Positions 23,901-36,712 of a stretch of DNA of 64,000 nucleotides are shown in pieces. Source of the stretch: Tausonia pullulans (taxonomy: Eukaryota > Basidiomycota > Tremellomycetes > Cystofilobasidiales > Mrakiaceae); contig OX637623.1 in NCBI GenBank assembly GCA_951802195.1, forward strand, positions 496,001 through 560,000. Reading direction: 5' to 3'. A program made the position numbers and the translations under genes. The notes under the pieces were generated by a model. That model was not told the DNA's origin and made no database searches. It saw only the letters and a list, made by a program, of their open reading frames with translations. Position 1 is the first letter of the stretch. Each line of letters starts with the position of its first letter.

Positions 23901-25635
23901 GCCGGACGCTCGAATAAGCGAGGGGGATCCCTTGTGTGGAGGCACGTCGGAAGCATACGCCAGGAGTCGGTGCGATAGAGTGAAGACTGGTTTGTTGGAC
24001 GTTGGGTGAGGCGCAAGCGTCGTGAGAGGGGGGTGGATTGGGGAGAGCGTCATAGGAGACAAGATGTGAATCTGTCTGGGATCGCATGTACCCTGGCGAT
24101 GCGTCCAAAACAGCAGAGAATTCAGATCCGGAAGGGGCTGGCGTCTAGTGAGAAGCAGGGCGAAGGACTCACGACCGCGATAGCCTTCCCCGATGCCTGG
24201 ATCTCAGTTCCTCGTCCAGACACAGTTGTCGAGGAAACAAGCTCTAGATTGTGAAGCGAGTATACCGCAACAGTTGTTCGTAGGTGGTCCTGGTCCTCAT
24301 GCGCGATCCTGAGAGTAACACGCTCTCATCAGCCTCGAGTCTGGGGAATTAAGAAAACTGGCATGTACAGGACGGCCAGTCGAGATGATAGCGCTCCAGA
24401 GTCGGCCAGGATCTTGGCGCCCACCAGCCGCCGGGACCCTCCCCACTCTGGTCGGTTGTCGCCGGTGAGTCGGATGATCTCCGAGAGTGGTTCTTCGGAT
24501 GTCAAGGGCGCGAGCCAGACGGAGAGAGAGTTGTGCTGAGCAACGAGAAGAACGCTGTTCGGCCCGGGAGAGTCTCGTCGTCAGCTCGGGTGGTGGGTAG
24601 ACGCGCGGGACGGGCGGCGCTCCTGAAACGACAGGCCATCGGCGCAAGGTACGCGCACACGCGCGAGCCCCCACCAATGACCGCGAAGGCGCGACAAGCG
24701 CGCCCACGGACAGAGGGGACGTACCTCTGGGCGGCAGATGCCCGGGGTGAAGATCGCGTCGTCGGGATCTTGAGGGTATCAAAAGCCGACCAGGTAATGG
24801 CGGAGTTGGCCAGCCGCGGCGCGTCCCCCACCGCCGGATCAGGCCGAAGCGGATCAGCGTTAACGCCGGCGGTGGGGATGGAGGGCGACGACGACGACGA
24901 CGCGTTAACGGCGTAGAGGGAGAGCCGGGTAGAGAGAGCGGACGAGAGTGAGGCTAGGTGCGAGAAGGACGAGTTCGATCTGAAGCCAGGGAAGTTGCGA
25001 TGAGACCGTGCTCTCGTGCTATCGGGAGAGGGGGGGGGGGAAGGGCAGACAGGCACTCACGGTTGTGATGCTTGCGTGGCTGGAGAGGGGAGGGAAGCGG
25101 GAGAGGGGGAATCAGCTCACGAGCCGGGTCATCGTCCGGTGGGAGATGGAAACAGTATCCTCGAGTACCCAGCCTAGGGACTGATCCATCTCCTCATTTC
25201 AGACTCTATTGCTCTACGAGAGACGATGACGAGGAGCGCGAGTCATCGTCCCTCCCCACCGCTCCAGCCTCCACCACCACGCAGACGACGGTCCCCACCG
25301 GTCCACCTGGCCGTCCTCGCCGGCCCACCTTCCCGCTCTCAGCCAATCCGCACAACCTTCATGATATGGTACTTACGCTCGATCCGTCTCCCAAGGCCTG
25401 GCGAGCCTGAGCTCACTGTCAACGGGCGGGCGGCGGGTCCGTGCTGACGGCACCGCTGGCTTTCCCTGCTCGCCGCCGGCTCATCGTGGGGCGAGGCCGG
25501 CAAGGGAGAACGGAACATGGTGTTCTGGAGGGGTCTGAGGAGGTCACTGGATGAGGAGGGGGGGCAGGGTGAGGTGGTGGGTGGGAGATCCGATGGGGTT
25601 TGGGTGGGTCGGTGGTGGTTGTTGGGCGCGACCAA
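20978..25635 (-). CDS. BCAS3-like WD40 (PROPPIN-related) protein
   Basis: The minus-strand exons give a long protein of well over 1000 residues. Early exons contain WVLEDTVSISHRTMT and then AITWSAFDTLKIP. The central part shows beta-propeller repeats: VLLVAQHNSLSVWLA, HSVVILDVLSTHPIAHF, and a BCAS3-type block HNFHIIEIRP...RYILNRGATSGV...VGIGSGRGT...DVYAINPLGG. The C-terminal half has WLSRAEIDT and QFEFYAYDP, like the conserved BCAS3 domain, and ends in an acidic disordered tail. BCAS3 proteins bind phosphoinositides with a partner at autophagic or endosomal membranes. Start choice is uncertain: 25635 (MVAPNNHH) is the most upstream ATG in frame with the first spliced exon, and a later ATG (MFRSPLP) is possible. 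Exons are joined by eye. Confidence 0.72.
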
Positions 25636-26663
25636 CCGAGCCTTTCACGCTCTCTCGGGTCGAGGCTCCGAATAGCGAGCGCGCGCCGGGAGAGCGATAG
25701 CAAAACGACGCGTTGCACAAGAGGCAGATAGCAGCAGCGATCGCCATGAATTGATTTCTTTCAACTTGGAATCACTCCTCCTTCTTGACTCTCTAGTGAT
25801 AGACACACATTCTACTGAAAACTCGTTGTGTCTCTGCAGGGTTGTCTTGATCGTGCAGTATAGGCGCAGCCGCCGTGTTCGTCACGATCCCTTGCAGATC
25901 ACCGCCTACAATTGCCCCTCCATACGCCGCGAAATAACGCTGCTTCCCACTCTTGCCACAGCTGTTCCAGCCTCCGACGTTGAGCTGTGGGGTTAGGCGG
26001 AGATTAGCCCATTATGATTGGCCCGCTTCCTGATCCTCACCTCGGCCGCCAGTGTGACGATTTTTATCATCACACAACTCTCTTCAAGCACGTGTAGGCA
26101 CGCTTCAAGGATTCAGAATACTCCTATTTGGAATGCGCCGTCGCTTGAAATGGACCGCCAAGGCGACGAAGGACATTCCCCAAAGTGGCTTGGCGGGCGA
26201 CTAGGACGAGCCAAGCTTGCAGGAGCGTTCGCCTGGAAGCCAGTCAGAGAGGAGAAGGCTATGAGTTGGCTGGGGACCGCTGGCCAGATGTTGTGTTACT
26301 TGGAAGTCCTCAGTAAGCTGATATGGCAGATGGGTCCATCTGGGAGAAAGAGACAAACCGGCACCTTGTCACATAAGAGCAAGGAGCGCTCTTACTGCAA
26401 GTCAGCCGGGGAGAATAGCGGTCAAACCGATGTCCGGTTTTGACACGTTCAAGCTACATTGGAACTCGACATCGCTGGGCGCCTTGGCATTCTCAGTCTA
26501 TCGTTTCTGTCTCCATGATTCTTGATTTGGCAAGCACAAGGCTTTCTTTTGGTCTGCAACGCTCTCTCACTTGCTCTCCTCCACCTGGCGCTCGCCCTTC
26601 TCCCTGTTGTCTGCAACCCTCCTCGTCATATCCACCCAGTCTAGCTCTGCTTCTCCCCATCCG
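25636..26663. promoter_or_regulatory. Divergent intergenic region, BCAS3-like / ENA ATPase
   Basis: About 1 kb lies between two genes reading away from each other. It holds the promoters of both; the last 100 bases before 26664 are C/T-rich. A 141-codon open frame inside it (26018-26443) looks like chance. Confidence 0.45.
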
Positions 26664-29600
26664 ATGGCCAAGAAGGAAGTCTTTGTTGCCCCTCCACCCC
26701 CTCTTTCTGGGCCGGCCCACACGACCGAGAGCGAGGATCTCGTCAAGGATCTCGCCTCGGACATCAAGTTTGGTCTGAGCGAGGACAAGATCGCCGGCCT
26801 CCAGAGCACCTACGGTCCTAACCAGATCAAGCCTCCTCCAAAGCCCTCGGTGAGCCAACGGCCGTATTGCCTCGGAGCTGCGGCATGGATCATGTATATC
26901 GTGAGCTAAGGCTGATCCACATCTTCTTTTGATTCTTAACGTCAGCCCTGGAAGCTCCTCGGTCGCCAGATCGCCAACGCCATGACCATCGTCCTTCTGG
27001 CGTCGATGATTGTCTCTTTCGGCACGCAAGACTGGATCGAGGTAAACTTCCCTTCGAACAGCGCCGTCGAGCGAACGTACATCTGACAGGAGACGCCCGG
27101 TCGTGGTTCTGTCTGATGCCACCCCGACTTTTGCACGTTCTTTCCTTTCTCTCGCTAGGCCGCCGTCATCGCTGCCCTCGTCATCCTCAACGTCTCGGTC
27201 GGCTTCAGTCAGGAATGGAAGGCAGAGAAGACTGTGGCTGCCCTCGCCTCCGTCGGTTCTGTAAGTTCATCAGTCGTCGGGCCTGCGGCGGTGGCCCTAA
27301 TTTTCCTTGCAAGTGTGGTTCCTTCGCTGACCAGGTGCCTCTTCGCCTTATCAGCCCACTGCTACTGTAATTCGTTACGCCGCCGGATCAAGCGGAGAGG
27401 GGCAGACAAAGACGATCCAGGTCGAGGAGGTCGTTCCGTGAGTATTCTCCAGCTAGAGGCGAATCAGGAGATTCTGTTGCTAATGGCTTCCTCAAAGCGG
27501 AGACATCATCGTCCTCACTAACGGAGACGTCGTCCCTGCAGATGCTCGTGTCATTCCTGGCTTCTGCTCCTCGCTCGAGACCGACGAGGCCCTCCTGACT
27601 GGAGAGGTATGTTGACCGGGTGCCGCAGGTTTTCATAAATGATATCAGCTTATCCGAAGCCATCTGGCAGTCTCTCCCCGTTTCCAAGAAGACGGATACC
27701 CTCACCGAGGTCGACTGCCCCGTCGGTGACAAGAAAAACATGGTCTTCTCCGGTTCGCAGGTCACGAAGGGTCGCGGACGCTGCCTCGTTGTCGCTACCG
27801 GAATGAGTACCGAGCTCGGTAAAATTGCTGAGGCCATGGATCGCAAGGAAATCATCAAGGAGACTGGATGGAGGGCTACGTGGTGGAAAATCAAGGTTGC
27901 CATGGGCGTCGCTGGTACCACGCCGCTCCAGGTCAAGTAAGTAGTGGTCAGGGTGACGTGCAAGCCGTCTAGCGAGGATCATTAACCTGATTGTTCGCTT
28001 TACAGGCTCAACAGCCTCGCCTATATATTGCTCGGTGTCGCGCTCCTCCTCGCCCTTGTCGTCGTCGCATCGACGGGGTTCAAGAACGTCCCCATGTCGC
28101 TCGCTACCTACGCTGTCGCCACGGCGGTCTCGATCCTCCCCGCATCGCTCATCGCCGTTGTCTCGCTCACCCTCGCCACCGGATCCCGGGAGCTCGCTCG
28201 TAAGAATGCCCTTGTCCGGTGAGTGATGCGCATATCCTGGGACTATTCTTCAGCCATCGTTATGACAAACCCCCGTTCAGCCGCATGGACGCCATTGAAG
28301 CGCTCTCAATCGTCACCGACATTTGCTCCGATAAGACTGGCACCATCACCGTCGGCAAGATGGTCGTCAAAAAGGCCTGGCTTCCGACCTCGACCGCCTT
28401 CCCCGACGACGATACTCCGGCGAGCATCGATCTTGTCAACGGCCAGGCGTACACGGCGGAGTCCGGCTCAGAGTTGAGTCGACCGTCGACCCTCTCCCCC
28501 CATCAAACCGTCTAACGATGGCCCTTTCAACGCCCCTTTCGCAGTCCGTTTTTCCCTCGTGGAATCGTCCGCGCCTTCGCGACCGGAACCAACGGACTCA
28601 ACCCGGACGACTCGGACGACAATCTTGACTCGGAGGATATCATTCAGCCTTCGCAGATGGAGAAATCCCTCAGGGACCTCGTCCTCTGTGCCTCGCTTTG
28701 CAATATGGCTACCATTCACAAGGGCGATGATGATCGCTGGGAGGCTAGCGGTGATGCCACCGAAATTGCTCTTCAGGGTTCGTAGCACCTTAATATCCTG
28801 TAAAGCTCTATCGCCGGTTGCTAATACGTCCCTGCAGTCTTCGCTCACAAGCTCGGCCACGGAAAGCCCAACCTCACTCACGTCCGCAAGCAGGTCAACG
28901 CAGCCGATGTCGCTTCCGCCCACACCGATGTCACGCGCGTCCAGACAAACCGCTCAGAGCGGGTCAAGGTTCCTCTTGAGGGCTCGTACGAGCTCATCAT
29001 CGAGCACCCATTCGACAGTAACGTTAAGCGTATGTCAACCGTTTGGAAGTACAACACATCGTCAAAGCCAGACGCCGATCTTGTCGTCTTCATGAAGGGT
29101 GCCGTCGAGCGCGTCCTTGACCGCTGCTCGTTCGTTGGCCTCGGCGACAACAAGATCAAACTCAATGAGGATGCTCGTACTAAGATCATCACTCGGATGG
29201 ACGCTCTTGCTGCTGAGGGTCTCCGTGTTCTTTGCCTGTCCGCTCGGCTCGAGCCCACGTCTCGCGAGGCCGAGCTCAGAGGAATGAACCGCGACGATCT
29301 CGAAAATGGCCTTAGCTTCCTCGGACTCATCGGAGTCAGTCCGACAACCAAACGATCGGGAATTTTTCGTAGTCCTGACCTTCCCTTCTTCAGATTTACG
29401 ACCCTCCCCGTCCTCAGTCTCGCGGTGCCGTCCTTGAATGCAAGCTTGCTGGAATTACCCCTCGAATGCTTACCGGAGACCGTAAGTGGCGAAAGCGCTA
29501 TCAGGTCAACCCTGACAACGCTGACCTTGCTATCCCCTCCCTCGTAGACCCGGCCACCGCCGCCGCCATCTCCAAGTCTGTGGGCATCATCGACGAGAAC

Positions 29601-31404
29601 TCGCCTGCGGGCTCGGTCATGACTGGACAGCAGTTTGATGCGGTGCGTTCTTGACTGATCCTGAGGCCTCTGCGATGCGATACTGAGTCTTTTGCCATTA
29701 AGCTCTCTGAGGACGAGATCGACGCCCTCCCCGAGCTTCCCCTCGTCGTCGCCCGGTGCTCCCCTGAGACCAAGGTCCGCATGGTTGAGGCTATCCACCG
29801 CCGCCGCAAGTTTGGCATGCAGTGCACGACCATCATGACCGGCGACGGAGTCAATGACTGTCCGGCCCTCAAGCGTGCGGACATTGGGTTCGCCATGGGT
29901 CAGAACGGATCAGACGTGGCCAAGGGTGCCGCCGACATCGTCCTCGCCGATGACAACTTTGCCACCATTACGCGTGCTGTTAAAAAAGGACGCGGTGTTC
30001 TCTCCAACCTCAGCAAGTTTCTCCTCTACCTGCTCACGGGCAACATTGCCGAGGTTGTCGTTCTACGTAAGTTCATCCGTAAGAGAGTGGTATAGGAAGG
30101 AAGAGTGAAACAAGGTGCATTGATGATGATGCAGCTTGCAGCGTGAATGTGTGCAATATCTGTGCTGACCTGTTAATTCCTCTCGCAGTCCTTGGTCTCT
30201 CCTTCAAGGATCAGTTCGACAACTCCGTCTATCCTATCAGCCCCGTCTCGGCTCTCTTTATCAACACAATTGCTGCCGGTCCTCCCGCTCTTGCGCTTGG
30301 TCTCGAGGCGACTCAGTGGGACGTTAGTCCAGATCCGCTGTTTTTCTTGACATCTCGCGCTTCGGTCGAACGAATGCTGACAACTTTTTTCTACGCTTTC
30401 CAGGCTATGATCAAGACCCCTGGAGCTTACCGCACGATCTTTACCCGCCACTGGTGGTGAGTCTGGTCCGGCATAGTTCAGGGGGGTGCACATAGCTAAC
30501 CTCCCGTCCCGCCACCCTCCTACCTCTCAGGATGGACCTCTTCTTCTACGGTTTCCTCATCGGAGGTCTGGCTATCTCTAATGTGAGTTAAGACCATACT
30601 GAATGGGAATGTGCGTCATGCAAACATTCACTGAGCTTCTCTCGTTCGCTTCAGTTTGCCATCGTCGTTTACGGCTCCTCTGTCGTCGGCGGTCGTGGTG
30701 ACCTTGGCAATAACTGCAACGAAGGATATTCAGCTTCATGTGAAAACGTCTATCGTGGACGCGCTACGACCACCGCTACACTCATTTGTGTGCTTATGAT
30801 TCATGCCTGGGGTGCTTAGAGACTCGTTGTACAGTATTCCGCCTCGAAACCCGGTCGACTGATCCCTTTCCCCCCTTTTCTTTCCCATCCACCAGAATGC
30901 AAGCACCTCGAGCGCGGAATCTTCCAGATCAAGCTCTTCGACAATAAGGTCCTTGTTTGGTCGGCGGGAATCTGCGCGCTTTCCGTTTTCCCGATCAGTA
31001 CGTCGCGCCGTCCAGCTCAGTGCGCTCTCCCCGCGCGGCCGCTGATTGACTGTCGTCACACAGTATATATCCCCGTCATCAACGACTACGTCTTCCAGGT
31101 GGTCTCCATCGTGAGTTCTTCTTCGCAGCATATCATTCAAAATTCTGACGAGTCTGATCTATCCCAGGGATGGGAGTGGGGACTCATCGTCGCCGCGGTT
31201 CTCATTTACCTGTGAGAGCTATCTGTGTTTTGACCCCATACTTAATGAGCCACTGAACATAACTGTCTTTTCAACAGCACCATAACCGAGTTGTGGAAGC
31301 TCTCCCGTCGCCTGATGAACAAGGAGCTCGCCTCGGTCAAGCCGCCCTCGGATCTCCCTAAGTCCATGACTGCCGACCAAGAGGAGAAGCCTACGTTTGG
31401 ATGA
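26664..31404 (+). CDS. ENA-type P-type ATPase (type IID Na+/K+ efflux pump)
   Basis: More than ten introns interrupt a complete P-type ATPase of about 1,050-1,100 residues. It starts MAKKEVFVAPPPP and has an N-terminal domain like Ca2+/Na+ pumps (FGLSEDKIAGLQSTYGPNQI). Key motifs: actuator TDEALLTGES at about 27580, the phosphorylation loop CSDKTGTIT at about 28330 (its Asp is phosphorylated), KGAVERVLDRC in the nucleotide domain, MLTGD and TGDGVNDCPALK at about 29840 in the hinge. Hydrophobic segments flank these, with the M5-M10 block after 30000. Wording throughout follows fungal ENA pumps rather than SERCA or PMA1. It should export Na+ (and K+) at the plasma membrane under salt or high pH. 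The tail is short and basic/Pro-rich with no extra domain. Confidence 0.92.
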
Positions 31405-32470
31405 CGCGGGTGTTACGTCGTCCTGAAACAGCGTAGTGGCCCTGTTAGGGGAGAGGGACACGCTGTCGATGGACGACGCTCGTGGAGGGGGAGGAGGCGA
31501 CGGGGGAGGGGGGAGTTGATGGGACGCTGGAGTTGGTCGATACGTGGGTCGGATCTAGCTAGACAGATGCACGCTTTCCCGTTATGCAGTGAAAAAGTCA
31601 CATCGATTTTCGTGATTTTCTCTTTATACACATGTCTTCTCCCTAGATTCTCGTGGCTGCTGGGGATTGGGTTTTGGGTCAGAAAGAACACGCGAGTTGA
31701 AGGTACTATCTCCCACTTGTCTCTCCGAGAACCTTCACAGCAGATCCTGATCTGCATGACGTCAGTTATTCCATCTCGCAAGCTGCACATTCAATAAAAT
31801 TGTTGCAAGGCAGCTGAGGACCACGGTCATCATTGCGCGACGAGAGAGAGGTATGATGAGCGAGTCCGCGTCGACGTCAATAGGGCGATGTTGGAGAGGG
31901 CCGGCATGAAAGCATGAGGGAGAGAGGGCGGCGAGGTGGACCGTGAAGCGCGTGAATGCAGGAGCGAGTGGTGGTCCAGCGGGAAGAAGCGGCAAGCAGC
32001 AGCTCCAAGAGGCTTGACCTCCAGAAAGCGAGGCGTCGGGCCTTATGCGCTCTTGTTCTCCTGAATTACATAGAGACACGCGCGAGTGGCCGTTTCACAG
32101 TCGAGGAGGGCCGCCAAGGCTCTCTTTATACATTGCCCTGCTCTTGATATCCTCGTAATTTGCCTGGCTGGGCCAGTTAGAAACATCCGCGCGCAGCACT
32201 GCAGTCAGCTCATCGCGCGCTTAGTCCAGTTTTCAGAGCAAGCCAATCATCAATTGTCGCCTCCTGTTGAAGCGGTCCCAGGCCCTCCCCTCACCCAGAG
32301 TAAAACTCGATACACTGCGATGTCCTTCTCCGGCGACCTTTGAAGCCGGCTCGCGGAAAGTCCCGGGTGTTCGGGTCAGTTGAACGCCTTTGCCCGCCCG
32401 GTTGGGGTTGGCCTGTCACAGCGCGTGCCGTCTCCATCCAAACCACCTTGACCTCGTTACTGGCTCCAAG
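31405..32470. other. Intergenic region between ENA ATPase and PEX6
   Basis: About 1.07 kb with no protein-like frame. The first part is the ENA 3' flank and the rest should hold the PEX6 promoter. Confidence 0.45.
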
Positions 32471-35400
32471 ATGAGCCTCTACTTCCCCCCACCCTGCTCC
32501 CATCTCCCACCACCGGCCCTTCCTCGTCTCAGTTCCGTCTACCTTGAACCGCTATCCGCCCGTTCGGCCGCCGCCGCCAAGGCCAACCCGGACGACATTC
32601 TCAACCTCCTCGCCGCCCGGGGTGTACTCCGATCAGGCGACGTCCTCACTACGCCAGACTCGTTCTCGACTGTAAGTAACAGCAGCAGCACATATTGCGG
32701 TAGCGGTGACGGGAGGCTCTGGGCATACCGCGTCGTCTTGACCGAGCCCAGTCTTGGCGGCCGGTACGTACCCGAGGACGACGACGATGATGCCGACCAG
32801 GACCAGGGTGCTTCACCAACAGAGGTCATCCTCGGATCGCTCGGCCTTGACACTGAAGACAGAGGAGCAGCAGCCAATGGATACGGTCAGCCGACCGAGG
32901 AACCGGTCCAGCGGCCAGTGTCGTCGCTCTCTCACGCCTCGTCGTCCTCATCTTCTGACCGGACGATTCAGCCACCGGGAAACGCTGCTTTCGCCTCCTC
33001 ACATCATCCCTCATCCGACTCGGGGGACGACTCGGACTCGGAGGAATTCGACTTTGAGATCTCAGCGTCCTTCCTTCAGACGGCTCTCTTGCCGCCGTCC
33101 GGGTCCGCGCTACCGACGGCCTCGACGCCTTCGACAAGCGTCGCCTTCAACTTCATGCCAACGACACTCGATCGACCCCTCTCGCTCCCTCCTCCACCGC
33201 CTTCTACCAACGGTAAGGTAGACAGTGGTCTGATCCGGTCTGTAGACATGGAGATGGTCGCGTGGACGCGTCCTAAGGGGCTCGGCGAGATCGGCGCGTT
33301 CGATGGGGACTGGGTGAGGTCACACATTTCGCTGCCGGTCAGTTTCGATGAATGTTGACATGGCCTCCTGTCTCAGGTTGCCATAACTGCCGCGGAGGAT
33401 GCTGCCGAGCACTCGGACTGGCGGCTCGTCAAGCTCTACGCGCTTGATGACCCCAGTGTGCCACACGTCGCGTCTCAACCGAACAATCTGTCCGTTCCCG
33501 ACTCTTCGCTTCGAGATGCCACCGCTCGATGTCCTGACTGTTCATCTCTCAGGCTCCATATTCCTCCTCTCCTTCATCACAACATTTCCCCACTCACTTC
33601 TCCATCTACTCTTAAGATTCTGCCCACCCCCTTCCCGCCGTCTTCCGTCGCGCCTCTCCCGACGGCCACCTCCGTGACGCTTGCCCGGCTCGCCTCACCC
33701 GCTGCAACGAGCAAGCTCGTCCAGAGCAGCGTCCTCCACGCTCTCAGACGATACCTTGAGGGCTTCCGAGGTGGCCTCAAGGTCGGCGACCTCCTCGGTG
33801 TTGGCGTCGACGAGTTTGTAGACGAGAGCGACGTGCAGAATGACGTTTCCTTCGAGCCTCCAGCCCCGTCGCTTGTCCGACCGACGACCGCCGTCTTCTT
33901 CGTCGTCTCACACATCGAACTTCCGCCGCCAAATGTGATAAATAGTAATCGGTCCAAGCCGGATTCGTGGGACGTCCGGGCAGCGCGTGGAGACTTTGGC
34001 TGCTACATTGACCCGGCCTCGACGACGCTTGTCCAGGCGGGCCTGAAACACGGGCCGGGCGTCGGAGGCTCGTTCCCGTCCTGGGTCGGAATTTGTGAGT
34101 CTCCTGAAGAGGTACCCAGTCTCAGCGGTGCAAAGTCGCTGATAGCTACTTCGACTTTAGCGCTTCTGCCATCGCCTTTAAACAGCAAGGCGAACACCTC
34201 TGCCTCCCCTGGCGCCACCCTCCGGGACATCATCACTTCTTCTCTCGCGCCAGGCATGGCTGCCTTCGACCTCCAAGCTTCCTTCCTCCTCAAGGGCGCA
34301 CGTGGGTCTGGCAAGCGAACGCTCGCTCGCAGCGTTGCCGGCCGGCTCGGCCTCGGCGTTATGGAGGTCAACTGCTTCGACATTGCAGGCGAGACGGACG
34401 CCAAGACGGAGGGTGTTCTGAGAGCGAGGTTTGAGCGTGCCGCGGGCTGCTCACCGTGCGTGCTCTTGCTGAGACACGTAGAGGCGCTCGCGAGGAAGGG
34501 ACAGGTCCTTGAGACAGGCAAGGGTAAGTCATTTTCGTGGGTAGCCTGAGAAATCACCTTCACTGACAGAGTTCCCTCGCCTCAATAGAACCTCAAATCG
34601 CTGGTGTCCTGCGGGAATGCATCGAGAGTCTCAGCGAGACCTGGAAGGCGTCGGGCTATCCGGTCATCGTTGCTGGCACCACGTCAGACCCAGACCGTGT
34701 CCCACTTGGCATTCTCGCCTGCTTCAAGCAAGAGCTTTCCATTGAGGTACGAAATTCTCTCCTCGTCCGTCATGCCTCTCTAGGATCCCAGCTGATGGCC
34801 AGCTCTCCCCCTTATCAGGCGCCCGATGAGACCGCTCGGCTTGAGATTCTCCAAAACGTTCTCTCGGACACTGTCCTGGCCTCCGATGTTGATGTTAAGG
34901 CGATCGCCGTCCAGACGGCCGCGCTCGTCGCCGACAATCTCGTCTCGCTCGTAGAACGTGCTAAGGGCGCTGCGATCCGCCGAGTTCAGGCTTCCGCGTG
35001 AGTTTTGCTTTGTTCACGAAAGAAGACTTCAATCTGACATTGTTCACAGCCTCGTCTCGGACCTCTCTCTTGTATCTTTCGCCTATTCCGGCGTGGCCCT
35101 TACTGCGGCCGACTTTTCGCGCGCCCTCGAGACGGCGCGCTCAGCGTACTCGGAGAGTATCGGAGCGCCCAAGATCCCGAACGTTACATGGGATGACGTC
35201 GGTGGACTTGCAAGCGTCAAGACAGACATCCTCGACACCATCGAGCTCCCGCTGAGTCGGCCGGAGCTGTTCGCGAAGGGGCTCAAGAAGCGGAGCGGTG
35301 AGTCAATGGCTCTGCCAGCATACCAGAGAGCTTGGGCGCTGACCACGGTCATGCAGGTATTCTTCTCTATGGACCTCCGGGCACTGGAAAGACGCTGCTT

Positions 35401-36529
35401 GCCAAAGCCGTGAGTGATAATCCCCTGGGTCATCCGGGCGAGAGCTCAATCTGAAGATGCCCTTCTCATTGGCAGGTCGCCACTTCGTGCTCCCTTAACT
35501 TCTTTTCCGTCAAGGGCCCCGAGCTCCTCAACATGTACATAGGAGAATCCGAGGCCAACGTCAGACGTGTGTTCCAGCGGGCTCGTGATGCCAAGCCATG
35601 TGTCATCTTTTTCGATGAGCTCGACTCGGTGGCCCCAAAGCGTGGAAATCAGGGCGACTCCGGAGGAGTCATGGACCGGATCGTCAGCCAGCTGCTCGCG
35701 GAGCTCGACGGCATGTCTGATAGCGAGGGCAAGGGCTCGGCGGATGTCTTTGTCATTGGCGCAACCAACCGGCCAGACTTGCTCGACCCGGCGCTTCTTA
35801 GGCCTGGAAGGTGTGTCTGGCACTCTCGACAAGAAGCTTGGAACTTTCATGCTGATCGTTACTCCCTCTTCCTTCTCCTCAGGTTTGACCGCATGCTATA
35901 CTTGGGCCTCAGCGAGACTCATGAGGCCCAACGGACAATCCTTGAGGCGCTTACGCGCAAGTTCAAGCTCAACCCGAATCTAAGCCTTGCCGACGTTGCT
36001 GAGCGATGCCCGTTCCATTACACGGGAGCCGACCTGTACGCCCTCTGCTCGGACGCGATGCTCAACGCCATGTCGCGCAAGGCCGCGGAGATCGATGCCC
36101 GGATAGGTGGGACTCTCTCTTGATCTTCCTGTCCTAGTTACAGTGACTGACATCCGACATTGTTCTCCAGCCGAGCTGAACGCACAGCCTCCGCCGCGCA
36201 ATAACGTGCATCCGTATCCTCTCACTCCGCCGTACTACCTTTCTGAGCTCGCGACCGCTGACGAGATGGCCGTCCTCGTCGGCGCGGACGATTTTGGTCG
36301 CGCGCTCGATACGCTCGTGCCGAGTGTGAGCGCTGCCGAGTTGGAGCACTACCGCAAGATCCAGAGCCAGTTCCAACAGAAGCCCAAGACGAAGTCGGCG
36401 CCGGCTCAGGCTCAGGCTCAGGCTCAGGAGGAACTTGTGAACGGGTCGTACGTCGGTGGGGTGCTTGAGGCCGAGCCGCCGGCCTCGCTCTCGTCGTACA
36501 AGGGAAAGGGGAAGGCGCGGGCCGAATAA
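32471..36529 (+). CDS. PEX6: Peroxisomal AAA+ ATPase Pex6
   Basis: Translation starts [11 protein letters not shown] at 32471. A divergent N-terminal region of about 550 residues leads to two AAA+ modules. D1 keeps a P-loop ([12 protein letters not shown]) but has a degenerate Walker B ([10 protein letters not shown], no Asp-Glu), as is normal for Pex6. D2 is canonical: [15 protein letters not shown] (spliced, about 35355-35410), [19 protein letters not shown], Walker [10 protein letters not shown] and the [17 protein letters not shown] second region of homology. Pex6 forms a heterohexamer with Pex1 that pulls ubiquitinated Pex5 receptor off the peroxisome membrane. The C-terminus has a short Gln/Ala repeat (AQAQAQAQ). 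About eight introns; none disrupts a motif. Confidence 0.93.
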
Positions 36530-36712
36530 ATGCCAATTTGATACGCTTTTCTCGAAACTCGAAAACAATTGATTTTTGGTCGTTAAGCGGACGTGTGCCG
36601 GTCCGAGCCTTGACGGACGCGGCCCGACAAGGGAAGGTCAGAGCGTGCGCATCTCGTCCAGCTTCCCTCTCTCCCACTACCTCCATCTCGCCTCACTCCG
36701 CCCCCTTTCACG

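Noticed and set aside
26018-26443. 141-codon open frame upstream of the ENA ATPase
   Set aside because: No family resemblance and no convincing gene context; probably chance within a promoter region.
34290-34500. Degenerate Walker B in the first AAA module of PEX6 as a sign of gene decay
   Set aside because: A non-canonical D1 Walker B is normal for Pex6; D2 is intact and the whole gene is open.
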